Source: Flavobacteriales bacterium
GTDB taxonomy: Bacteria; Bacteroidota; Bacteroidia; Flavobacteriales_F; PHOS-HE28
Length of the DNA: 64,000 nt
NCBI GenBank assembly: GCA_016703005.1
Contig: JADJCX010000034.1
Coordinates: 62,001 to 126,000, forward strand
Reading direction: 5' to 3'
A program made the translations under genes and the position numbers. This document shows, piece after piece, positions 20,090 through 27,620 of this stretch (position 1 is the stretch's first letter; the number at the start of each line of letters is the position of its first letter). The notes under the pieces are model-generated. The model saw only the letters and a list, made by a program, of their open reading frames with translations. It was not told the origin of the DNA and did not search any database.

Positions 20090-20638
20090 TCAAGGCTTCG
20101 GGCGCCATGGTGTCTCCTTGGTGCCCAGTTTCGAGCCGATGTGGCGGGCCAGCATGAACAGCAGATCACTGAGCCGGTTGAGGTAGCGGACGATGATCTC
20201 GGGTAGTAGTTCCTTCTCGGCAATGGAAACGACCAACCGTTCGGCACGGCGACAAACTGTTCGGCAAATGTGGGCTTGCGAGATGGCCGGATGCCCACCC
20301 GGAAGAATGAAGTTCCGCATCTCGGGAAGCTCCTTGTCCATACGATCCATTTCTGATTCCAATGCCGCTATATCCGCTTCCTCAATGTGCGGCACCTTGA
20401 ACTTGTCCGCTTCCTGTTCACTGGATGAAGCCAACCTTGACCCTATGCTGAAGAGCGTTTCCTGGATACCGACAATGAGCGATGCACGATCCGTAGCCAG
20501 ATCACGCAGCATGCCCAAGTGACTGTTCAGTTCGTCAATGGTGCCATAGGCTTCAATGCGCGCGTGATCTTTCGGGACGCGTGTGCCGCCCAATAGACCG
20601 GTCTGGCCCTTGTCCCCGGTGCGTGTGTAGATCTTCAT
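20090..20638 (-). CDS. Cob(I)alamin adenosyltransferase, PduO/MMAB type
   Basis: Transfers adenosyl from ATP to cob(I)alamin or cobyrinate to make the B12 coenzyme. 182 residues from ATG 20638 (MKIYTRTGDKGQTGLLGG, the ATP-binding N-terminal motif). Other family motifs: EAYGTIDELNSHLG, FILPGGHPAISQAHICRTVC, RRAERLV and RYLNRLSDLLFMLARH. An in-frame extension to 20653 is possible but less likely. It follows the methyltransferase gene by 11 bases and is probably cotranscribed with it, at the tail of the carotenoid operon. No B12-dependent enzyme lies in this window. Confidence 0.92.
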   Translation of the reverse strand: MKIYTRTGDKGQTGLLGGTRVPKDHARIEAYGTIDELNSHLGMLRDLATDRASLIVGIQETLFSIGSRLASSSEQEADKFKVPHIEEADIAALESEMDRMDKELPEMRNFILPGGHPAISQAHICRTVCRRAERLVVSIAEKELLPEIIVRYLNRLSDLLFMLARHIGSKLGTKETPWRPKP

Positions 20639-20649
20639 TCCGATCTCCG

Positions 20650-21435
20650 TCAATAGCGCAACATGAAATGTTGTTGGGCTTGTTCCTTACGCAGGAAGAC
20701 GAGCCCGAGGTCGTAGAGGTCGATCGTAACGTTCACACGTGGATGGGATCTCACCTTTTCCCACGCTTCTTCCATTCCCCGGCTCCAATGGATGTCGTCA
20801 AGGATGAACACTGTGCCGTTGTGTGCTTTCACAAGGCATTGCTCAAAGTAGTCGAGCGTTGGTTCCATGGCATGATGGCCATCCATGAACACCATGTCGA
20901 CCGACTCCATCCGTTTGAGCACTTCCGGCAATCGGCTGCGGAAGCTGCCAAGACTTGGGATGATGTTGAGTTGCCGCATACGGTCGAAATTGTGTTGTGC
21001 AATACGCAGTGTCTGCGGGCAACCTTCTATCGTATGCACTGTTCCGTCTTCAGCACCCTGCGCTAAATAGAGTGTGCTGATGCCGAAACTGGTGCCTAGT
21101 TCCAACACATGTTGGGGCTGGAAGTAGCGCGCTAAACGGAAGAGCAACTGTGCTTGTCGCGCGGGCTTCAACGAGGTGCGGGCCATATCGCTCACGGCCC
21201 TCACGGGAAGATCCATCTTTCTGCTCCCGGCGCCCAGGTCGTTCACCCGGATCGTCTGATCGCTGTCCAGCAGTTCATTGCGCAATGCTTCGATGGCAGC
21301 GTATGTCGGCTGCTCGCTGGTGTTCCGAAGAACGGTATTGATGAGTTCGAAAACGAATGGGCTATGCACACCATGGCGGGTGCGCGCCTTTACCAAATGG
21401 TTCAGCCAACTGCCAACACGTTGCAGATCGGTCAT
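20650..21435 (-). CDS. Class I SAM-dependent methyltransferase
   Basis: 261 residues. An N-terminal helical part (WLNHLVKARTRHGVHSPFVF) typical of a Bacteroidota family is followed by a Rossmann SAM-binding core: motif I VLELGTSFGISTLYLAQG, an acidic residue at VHTIEG, and DMVFMDGHHAMEPTL after it. The layout resembles O-methyltransferases of the catechol/caffeoyl-CoA type. Substrate unknown. It lies 61 bases after the lycopene cyclase gene, so it could modify a carotenoid or simply be cotranscribed; I favour no specific substrate. Confidence 0.8.
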   Translation of the reverse strand: MTDLQRVGSWLNHLVKARTRHGVHSPFVFELINTVLRNTSEQPTYAAIEALRNELLDSDQTIRVNDLGAGSRKMDLPVRAVSDMARTSLKPARQAQLLFRLARYFQPQHVLELGTSFGISTLYLAQGAEDGTVHTIEGCPQTLRIAQHNFDRMRQLNIIPSLGSFRSRLPEVLKRMESVDMVFMDGHHAMEPTLDYFEQCLVKAHNGTVFILDDIHWSRGMEEAWEKVRSHPRVNVTIDLYDLGLVFLRKEQAQQHFMLRY

Positions 21436-21496
21436 TGTGCGGCGAAGATACCCGGGCGATCCACCGCTTTTGGCAATGACCGCATGGCTTTCGACA

Positions 21497-22198
21497 TCAC
21501 TTTGTCGAAGCCTTGCCGGGCCAGCGCGAGCGGACTTGCTCGTAGAACATCACGGCCATCAGTTGCATCAACAATCCGTAGAAGATGTCTTCTATTGGGA
21601 TCGTGAACAGGCGGATACCAAGGTTTTCGGCATCGTTGTACCACACCACTTCACCTTCGATACCGGTTCCGGTCAGCACCCCGTTCACGATCAGGAACGG
21701 AATAAGCAACACGAGGAACGTGAAATAGAACCGGCCCAGCCAAACGGGTCGCAGAATGAGGTCAACGAACAGTACAAGTATTGCGCAAAGAAGAAAGGTG
21801 GTAGCCGTGTACTTGAGGTGAAGATCGGACAATGCGATGGTGAGCAGGGTTACCACGACCGATATGGAGATCCAACGCGCATGCTTTGCCAATGGGTCGC
21901 TTTTCAACTGAATGCTGACGCAGTGGTAGGTGAACAGGCATGCGTAGGGTATGCAGATGAAGAACCCCCACTCCTCCAACGGAAGTCCGAACAAGCGTGC
22001 GGACCAAGTGTGTTCAACCGAAAAGCACCATACACCTTCCGCGGCAAAGAGAATGTCCCACGGAATGAAGAAAGCCATCATGGCCAGGATCCCGACGGCC
22101 GTTGCGCGCCATTGATGATGGAAACGCAGCCGAGGGGAGAAGGAGAACAGAAGCGGGAATAACACGCTTAGGAGATCAACCCATGCGTAGGTGCTCAT
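21497..22198 (-). CDS. Lycopene cyclase domain protein (CrtYcd type)
   Basis: 233 residues with six or seven hydrophobic membrane segments. Two lycopene-cyclase domain repeats are visible: the first ends LFGLPLEEWGFFICIPYAC, the second RLFTIPIEDIFYGLLMQL; the P-[LI]-E-[ED] motif in each is the family's acidic signature. This single-chain c+d fusion is the common Bacteroidota form and makes beta-carotene from lycopene. Its ATG overlaps the crtZ stop by four bases (ATGA). Product of the operon up to this point: beta-carotene, then zeaxanthin with CrtZ. Confidence 0.9.
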   Translation of the reverse strand: MSTYAWVDLLSVLFPLLFSFSPRLRFHHQWRATAVGILAMMAFFIPWDILFAAEGVWCFSVEHTWSARLFGLPLEEWGFFICIPYACLFTYHCVSIQLKSDPLAKHARWISISVVVTLLTIALSDLHLKYTATTFLLCAILVLFVDLILRPVWLGRFYFTFLVLLIPFLIVNGVLTGTGIEGEVVWYNDAENLGIRLFTIPIEDIFYGLLMQLMAVMFYEQVRSRWPGKASTK

Positions 22199-22683
22199 TG
22201 GCCTTGTTCTTGCGCCTTTAAGTGCTGGGCGGCCTCACGGAAATATTTGATCGACACCCAGAGCATGCCGAAGCACTCGCCATCCTCTTTGCCCAAGTGT
22301 TTGTGATGCACTTTGTGCGCCCGGCGCAAGCCGAGGAAGTACGCGCTGTTGGCGCTACGTAGCCATTTAATGCGCTGGTGGATGAACACCTCATGCACCA
22401 AGAAATACGCGATGCCGTATAGGAGGATGCCAAGCCCGATCCAGAGCCATGGAGCGTGTAGTCCCTGTAGTGTGCCAACAACGAAAAAAACAATGCTTGG
22501 TATCGCGAACACAAGGAAGAACGCATCGTTGCGCTCAAGCACATGGTCGTGGTCCTTCTTGTGATGATCGCGGTGCAGGTACCAGAGAAAGCCGTGCATC
22601 ACATACTTGTGCGTGAGCCACGCAACACCTTCCATGGTGGTGAACGTCGCTACAACGATCCCGATGATCGACCAAATGCTCAT
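22195..22683 (-). CDS. crtZ: Beta-carotene hydroxylase (fatty-acid hydroxylase superfamily)
   Basis: Membrane di-iron hydroxylase that adds 3- and 3'-hydroxyls to beta-carotene, giving zeaxanthin. 162 residues from ATG 22683 (MSIWSIIGIVVATFTTMEG). The His clusters are in place: HKYVMHGFLWYLHRDHHKKD, VHEVFIHQR and RAHKVHHKHLGKEDGECFG. Three or four membrane helices. The start overlaps the SRPBCC stop (ATGA) and its stop overlaps the cyclase start (ATGA). A longer upstream reading is only a shadow of the SRPBCC gene. Confidence 0.92.
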   Translation of the reverse strand: MSIWSIIGIVVATFTTMEGVAWLTHKYVMHGFLWYLHRDHHKKDHDHVLERNDAFFLVFAIPSIVFFVVGTLQGLHAPWLWIGLGILLYGIAYFLVHEVFIHQRIKWLRSANSAYFLGLRRAHKVHHKHLGKEDGECFGMLWVSIKYFREAAQHLKAQEQGQ

Positions 22684-23150
22684 GATTTCCCTTTCGGAAA
22701 GAGTTGCTCCAGCGTTTTGCGCCGGTGAGCAAAGATGCCAACGACCTTCTTCTTTACGATCAGTGTGTGCGCAACGTCGCCAAGCAGGCCCATCGGCAGA
22801 GCGTAGCGCAGATGGTCCGTCATCATGGTGCCGTCTTCGTGCTCTGTGAACATGTGCGTATGCTCCCAAAGCGCGAATGGTCCTCTCAACTGCTCATCAA
22901 TGAAACGCATTGGTTCATCCACTTCACTGATCAATGTTTCCCATATCAAGGGTATGCCGAACAACGGTCGCACAGTATAGCGGATGCGCTGCCCTGCGCA
23001 CAATGGTCCGCCGTACAACGGTGGGAGGATATTGAACCGCATTTCGGGAGGGGTTATGCGGGCAAGGTTCAACGGTGTGCTGAAGAAGGACCAAGCCTCC
23101 GGAACAGTGACCGGTAGCCACTGTTGCTGTTGCAATTCATGCACACGCAT
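22680..23150 (-). CDS. SRPBCC (START/Bet v1-like) protein within the carotenoid operon
   Basis: 156 residues, starting MRVHELQQQQWLPVTVPEAW with the helix-grip features of the SRPBCC cyclase/dehydrase group: PEAWSFFSTPLNLARITPPE, RIRYTVRPLFGIPLIWETLI, ALWEHTHMFTEHEDGTMM and DHLRYALPMGLLGDVAHTL. The family binds hydrophobic ligands in a deep pocket. No catalytic residue can be assigned. Placed between the photolyase and crtZ, and overlapping crtZ by ATGA, it may bind a carotenoid intermediate or help its transfer; this is inference from context only. Confidence 0.85.
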   Translation of the reverse strand: MRVHELQQQQWLPVTVPEAWSFFSTPLNLARITPPEMRFNILPPLYGGPLCAGQRIRYTVRPLFGIPLIWETLISEVDEPMRFIDEQLRGPFALWEHTHMFTEHEDGTMMTDHLRYALPMGLLGDVAHTLIVKKKVVGIFAHRRKTLEQLFPKGKS

Positions 23151-23201
23151 AGGCTAGGACCTTGGTGCACTTGCAGGTTTGATGGTCGTGCCGAGAATGA
23201 T

Positions 23202-24548
23202 TCAAAAGAACAACTGTGGTTGGTTGGGAACTTGTCCTTTCTGCATTGTCAACCCGCTTTTGTAGACGTATAGTGCACGTTTCCGGGCAATGTCGTGATC
23301 CACGATCGGCGTGGGGTATGCCGCAGTCCCGGCTTCTGGTACCCAATGCTTCGCGTAACGGAGGTCAGGGTCGAACCGCTCTGTTTGCGCTGCCGGGCTG
23401 AACACCCTGAAGTATGGGGCCGCGTCGCAGCCGCTCCCAAAGGCCCATTGCCAATTGCCGTTGTTGCTGCTCAGTTCGAAGTCCAGCAATTTGGCAGCGA
23501 ACCAAGCTTCGCCCCAGCGCCAATCGATGAGCAGATGTTTGGTGAGGAAGCTTGCTGTGATCATGCGCACGCGATTGTGCATAAGACCGGTAGCATTCAA
23601 TTCGCGCATCCCGGCGTCCACGATCGGGTAGCCGGTGCGGCCTTCGCACCATGCTGAGAATTCGGCCGGATCGTTCCTCCATGCAATGTTGTCGTAGCCG
23701 GGTTTGAAGGCTTGTGTAACCACACGCGGGAAGTGCCAAAGGATCTGCATGAAGAACTCCCGCCAGATCAGTTCATTGGCGAACGCAGGGCTGACGGCCC
23801 ATGACTTCCGCAGGACATCGCGCACGCTGACCATGCCAAAACGCAGATACATGCTCAGTTTGCTGGTGCCTTCTATTGCCGGCAGGTTACGCGTATCCGT
23901 GTAAGTGCGCAGCAAGTCTTCATCCATTCGCACGGTCGGAAGTGCAAGGTCCGTTGATCGGAAACCGATCTCAGCCAATGAAGCCATGACCAGCGGCTCG
24001 GTCGGGTGCAACGCATGGAGTTCGTTCTCACTGCTGAACGGATCGAGCAGAGCACTGGTGAACTGCTCACGCCATTTCCGCATGTATGGTGTGAATACGG
24101 TGTACGGTGTGCCATCCTGCTTCACCACTTCGTTGCGCTCGAATATCGAATGGTCCTTGTGCGTGACGAATGAGATGTTCTTGTCGCCTAGCAATGCTTC
24201 AATGTCCTTGTCCCGCTGCAAGGCATACGGTTCATGGTCGCGGTTCGCGTGCACGCATTGCACATCATACCGCTCGATGATCCGCTGCCAAGAGACCATG
24301 GGGTCGCCCACCTCCACATGAAGGCTGCTGCCGAGGCTCTCCAGTTCGGCTTTGATCGAGCGTAGCGTCCGGTGGATCAGATCAACACGCCTGTCTTGTT
24401 TGTCCTTTAGATCGTCGAGGATGTTGGTGTCGAAAATGAAAACGGGCAGGACAGCATGCCCACTGCGCAGCGCCATCAAGAGCGCGTGGTTGTCATGCAG
24501 GCGCAGATCACGGCGGAACCAGTGGACCGTAACCCTCGGTCGTTTCAT
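23202..24548 (-). CDS. phrB: Deoxyribodipyrimidine photolyase (cryptochrome/photolyase family)
   Basis: Light-driven repair of cyclobutane pyrimidine dimers using FAD. 448 residues from ATG 24548 (MKRPRVTVHWFRRDLRLHDN). The N-terminal alpha/beta antenna domain is followed by the FAD domain: EGTSKLSMYLRFGMVSV, NELIWREFFMQILWHFPRVV, GRTGYPIVDAGMRELNATG, HNRVRMITASFLTKHLL, WQWAFGSGCDAAPYFRVFSP. These match class I CPD photolyases more than CRY-DASH. The start overlaps the idi stop by ATGA, so it is embedded in the carotenoid operon, presumably as one light-stress unit. The stop is 51 bases before the SRPBCC start. Confidence 0.9.
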   Translation of the reverse strand: MKRPRVTVHWFRRDLRLHDNHALLMALRSGHAVLPVFIFDTNILDDLKDKQDRRVDLIHRTLRSIKAELESLGSSLHVEVGDPMVSWQRIIERYDVQCVHANRDHEPYALQRDKDIEALLGDKNISFVTHKDHSIFERNEVVKQDGTPYTVFTPYMRKWREQFTSALLDPFSSENELHALHPTEPLVMASLAEIGFRSTDLALPTVRMDEDLLRTYTDTRNLPAIEGTSKLSMYLRFGMVSVRDVLRKSWAVSPAFANELIWREFFMQILWHFPRVVTQAFKPGYDNIAWRNDPAEFSAWCEGRTGYPIVDAGMRELNATGLMHNRVRMITASFLTKHLLIDWRWGEAWFAAKLLDFELSSNNGNWQWAFGSGCDAAPYFRVFSPAAQTERFDPDLRYAKHWVPEAGTAAYPTPIVDHDIARKRALYVYKSGLTMQKGQVPNQPQLFF

Positions 24549-25087
24549 GCAGCCGAAGTCCTGTGATGGTTGACAACCTTGCCGATACACGCGTGCAACC
24601 AAGGCGTGAAGCGGTTCGGGCTCAGTGTCATTTCCAGTTCCAATGCGCCTAGCGCCACTGCCCGCCAGCTATCGGCCTCGCAAGGGTCAAGGACCGGGAC
24701 ACCGTTGAACCGGCCTACAAAAACATGGTCGAGTTCATTCTCGACAAGTCCATTACCCACTTCTGCCGTGTATGCGAAGGTGAACCGGTGTTCCAGTACG
24801 CACGCGATGTTCATTTCCTCCATTAAGCGGCGCTGGGCCGCTGCCGCCAGATCCTCTTCAGGTCGTGGATGTCCACAGCAGGTATTGGTCCAGAGCCCAG
24901 CGCTGTGGTACTTGCCCGGGGCACGGCGTTGCAGGATCAGTTCACCGCGTTCGTTGAAAATGAAAATGCTGAACGCACGATGCAGCGCACCGTTCCGATG
25001 CGCCTCCATCTTTTCCATGCTGCCTAGGACATTGTCTTCAGCATCCACCAGCACCACCGACTCCTGCGTTCTCGCCAACTCGATCAT
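24545..25087 (-). CDS. idi: Isopentenyl-diphosphate delta-isomerase, type I
   Basis: Interconverts IPP and DMAPP, feeding isoprenoid synthesis. 180 residues with the Nudix fold: RAFSIFIFNERGELILQRRA, then WTNTCCGHPRPEED with the catalytic Cys, RLMEEMNIACVLEH and the catalytic-Glu segment ENELDHVFVGRFNG. It overlaps crtB upstream (ATGA) and the photolyase downstream (ATGA). An idi inside a carotenoid operon raises precursor supply; the MEP gene ispF lies elsewhere in the window at 48435. Confidence 0.94.
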   Translation of the reverse strand: MIELARTQESVVLVDAEDNVLGSMEKMEAHRNGALHRAFSIFIFNERGELILQRRAPGKYHSAGLWTNTCCGHPRPEEDLAAAAQRRLMEEMNIACVLEHRFTFAYTAEVGNGLVENELDHVFVGRFNGVPVLDPCEADSWRAVALGALELEMTLSPNRFTPWLHACIGKVVNHHRTSAA

Positions 25088-25926
25088 AGCAAGCCGAGAC
25101 TGTGGCGCACGTAGCTGCGCATTAACAGAGAAGCCTTGGCAGTATTGGGTACGCTCACCCGTTCGGCGAGTATCCGCTCGCTGGGCATCAGCCGGATCCG
25201 TTCGTGCAACGCACGGTAATACCGGTATGCCACATAGACGCCGAACCGGGCACCGCGTGGCAACTGTTTGATGCCTTCGTGCCCAGCATCAAAATCCGCA
25301 TCGATGCTCTGTTCTATCCCTTCTTTCGCTTTCGCGTCAAGGTTCAGAACATCGATCCCTGGGAAATAGGTACGACCAAGGCTTTGGTGGTCATGGCGCA
25401 GGTCGCGCAGGAAGTTCACTTTCTGGAATGCCGCCCCCAATCGCATCGCCGGTGGTTTCAGTCGCTGGTATTCGGCGTCATTGCCTTCAACGAAAACACG
25501 CAAACACATGAGGCCAACAACTTCGGCGCTACCGAGTATGTATGCGTCGAACGAATGCCGGTCGTGCCGCTGCTGCTCCAAGTCCATGGTCATACTACGC
25601 AAGAAGGTCTCGATGTTCTCACGGTCGATCGAGTAGGTGCGTACGGTGTTCTGGAAACTGTGCAGTATCGGGTTCAAACTGATGCCTTCCTCGATCGCGC
25701 GCCATGTGTCGGTGGTGAACTGCTCCAACAAGGCCCGCTTGTCGTGATCATGGAACGTGTCGACGATCTCGTCGGCGAAGCGGACGAATCCATAGATGGA
25801 ATGAATCGGTGCCCGGAACCGCTTGTGCAAGGAACGCACGCCCAGCCCGAATGAGGTGCTGTAACTGAACGTGGTCGCTCTGCTGGCTTGCAGGCACACA
25901 TCATCGTACAATTTCATGCTGGTCAT
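25084..25926 (-). CDS. crtB: Phytoene synthase (squalene/phytoene synthase family)
   Basis: Condenses two GGPP to phytoene, the first committed carotenoid step. 280 residues. The first Asp-rich motif is FVRFADEIVDTFHD, and the second is NFLRDLRHDHQSLGRTYFPG. ATG 25926 overlaps the crtI stop by ATGA; an internal ATG at 25917 (MKLYDDV) is possible. The stop overlaps idi. Full length for the family. Confidence 0.94.
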   Translation of the reverse strand: MTSMKLYDDVCLQASRATTFSYSTSFGLGVRSLHKRFRAPIHSIYGFVRFADEIVDTFHDHDKRALLEQFTTDTWRAIEEGISLNPILHSFQNTVRTYSIDRENIETFLRSMTMDLEQQRHDRHSFDAYILGSAEVVGLMCLRVFVEGNDAEYQRLKPPAMRLGAAFQKVNFLRDLRHDHQSLGRTYFPGIDVLNLDAKAKEGIEQSIDADFDAGHEGIKQLPRGARFGVYVAYRYYRALHERIRLMPSERILAERVSVPNTAKASLLMRSYVRHSLGLL

Positions 25927-27407
25927 GCCGTGCGGTTCTTGAGTTCCTTGACGATTAGGTCGGCCACTACTTGACCGCTGATCAGCGATGGTGGTACACC
26001 AGGGCCCGGCACCGTTAGCTGGCCTGCGAAGTAAAGCCCCTTCACTTTCCTGCTTTTCATGCTCGGTTTCAACACTGCTGTTTGCCGCAAGGTGTTCGCA
26101 AGGCCGTATGCATTACCCCGGTATGCATTGTAGTCCGCAATGAAGTCGTTTATGCAATAGCTGCGTTCCACAACCAGGTGTTCGGACAGATCCACTCCCG
26201 TGATACCGCCCAACTTGGTCATCACCCGTTCGCGATGGTGCTCCCGGACTTCAGCGGTATCGGTAAGCCCCGGAGCGATCGGTATCAGCACGAAGAGATT
26301 CTCATGCCCGGGAGGTGCGATACTCGCATCCGTAACGCTCGGGCAACACACGTACATCAGCGGATGCTCGGGCCACTTCGGGTCGGTATAGATATCGCGG
26401 GCATGTTGATCCAGTGCTTCGTCGAAGAACAAGTTATGGTGTCGTAGGCCGGGTAGTCGCCTATCCACGCCCCAGTAGAACAGAAGAGAGCTTGGTGCCA
26501 TAACACGCTTGCCCCAATAGTTTTCGCTGTGATCGCACTGGTCGGCTGACAACAGGTCGCGCTCCACATGGTGATAATCCGCCGCGGCAACAACAACATC
26601 CGCGTTGATGATCTCCCCATTCACTATTGCGCCGGTGATGCGACCATCTGCGACGATCAATTGTTCCACGGGCGCGTTGAAGCGGAATTGCACACCGGCA
26701 TCCTTGGCCACTTTTACCATGCCATCAACCACCTTTCCCATGCCGCCTATGGGGTACCAGGTGCCCAGCGCCATGTCAGCGTGGTTCATCAAGCTGTACA
26801 ACGCAGGTGTATCCTGCGGTGTGGCGCCCAGGAATAGCACCGGGAACTCGAGGAGCATGCGCAAGCGCTCGTCTTTGAAGTGCTTGCGCACATGGGAGCG
26901 TAAGCTGCTGAAAACGGTGCTCCTCATCATTCCGGTGAACACGCTCCAACGTGCGAATTCGCCCCAGGACAGGGCTGGCTGATGCACCAGATCACCCATG
27001 CCCAGTTCGTACTTCATCCGGGCTTCCGCGAGAAAATCCATCAGTTGGTTCCCGGCGCCCGGTTCGATCCGCTCGAAGAATGCCTTCAACGCTGGAATAC
27101 CCGCCGGTATGTCCCAGCGATCGGTTGCACTGTGGATCACCTGATAGCTGGGGTCCAACCGGACCAATTGATAGTGGTCGGCGGTGCATGTGCTGAAGCT
27201 CCCGAAGTAGTCCTCGAAAACTTCCGGCATCCAATACCAACTCGGGCCCATGTCGAAGGTGTAGCCCTTCTCCCGCCATACCCGGGCCCTACCGCCCGGT
27301 GCTTCGTTCTTCTCGAACACGGTGACCGTAAAGCCTTGTCGCGCTAGCGATGCCGAGGCGGAAAGGCCCGCGAAGCCAGAGCCGATAACAATTGCGGAAC
27401 TGCCCAT
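25923..27407 (-). CDS. crtI: Phytoene desaturase (CrtI family)
   Basis: FAD-dependent desaturase that takes phytoene to lycopene. 494 residues from ATG 27407 (MGSSAIVIGSGFAGLSASAS, the dinucleotide-binding motif). Family sequence includes YTFDMGPSWYWMPEVFEDYF, SFQ-type aromatic segments, and the C-terminal FAGQLTVPGPGVPPSLISGQ. First gene of the operon: a Bacteroidota -7 element (27464-27471) lies 57 bases upstream. Its stop overlaps crtB. An in-frame extension to 27452 lacks support. Confidence 0.94.
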   Translation of the reverse strand: MGSSAIVIGSGFAGLSASASLARQGFTVTVFEKNEAPGGRARVWREKGYTFDMGPSWYWMPEVFEDYFGSFSTCTADHYQLVRLDPSYQVIHSATDRWDIPAGIPALKAFFERIEPGAGNQLMDFLAEARMKYELGMGDLVHQPALSWGEFARWSVFTGMMRSTVFSSLRSHVRKHFKDERLRMLLEFPVLFLGATPQDTPALYSLMNHADMALGTWYPIGGMGKVVDGMVKVAKDAGVQFRFNAPVEQLIVADGRITGAIVNGEIINADVVVAAADYHHVERDLLSADQCDHSENYWGKRVMAPSSLLFYWGVDRRLPGLRHHNLFFDEALDQHARDIYTDPKWPEHPLMYVCCPSVTDASIAPPGHENLFVLIPIAPGLTDTAEVREHHRERVMTKLGGITGVDLSEHLVVERSYCINDFIADYNAYRGNAYGLANTLRQTAVLKPSMKSRKVKGLYFAGQLTVPGPGVPPSLISGQVVADLIVKELKNRTA

Positions 27408-27463
27408 GGTCGAAGTACGGCCGAAGGTGCATATGTCGAGAGACTGTTCCATTATTGTTCAAC

Positions 27464-27471
27464 AAATGTAG
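27464..27471 (-). promoter_or_regulatory. Bacteroidota -7 element (TACATTTG) for the carotenoid operon
   Basis: TACATTTG on the minus strand, matching TAnnTTTG, 57 bases before the crtI ATG. It probably drives the whole crtI-to-cyclase operon. No MerR- or LitR-type regulator gene is next to it in this window. Confidence 0.5.
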
Positions 27472-27593
27472 TATAAAACATGAACACACTGACCGTCCCA
27501 TTCAAAATTTGCTGCCTTCGTTCTGTCGAAATCGGCCCTTTCCGCTCATGAGAATACCTGATCCCGGGTATTTCACAGGCCGGTACGCCCTGA

Positions 27594-27601
27594 TACGTTT
27601 G
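27594..27601 (+). promoter_or_regulatory. Bacteroidota -7-like element (TACGTTTG) for the dipeptidase gene
   Basis: TACGTTTG fits TAnnTTTG, 20 bases before the ATG at 27621, in the intergenic region divergent from the carotenoid operon. Confidence 0.45.
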
Positions 27602-27620
27602 CCCACCAGACCCAACCCTT

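Noticed and set aside
21278..22162. 294-codon open frame on the plus strand
   Set aside because: It overlaps the methyltransferase and lycopene cyclase genes in antisense; its composition is unlike a protein and it shows no family motif.
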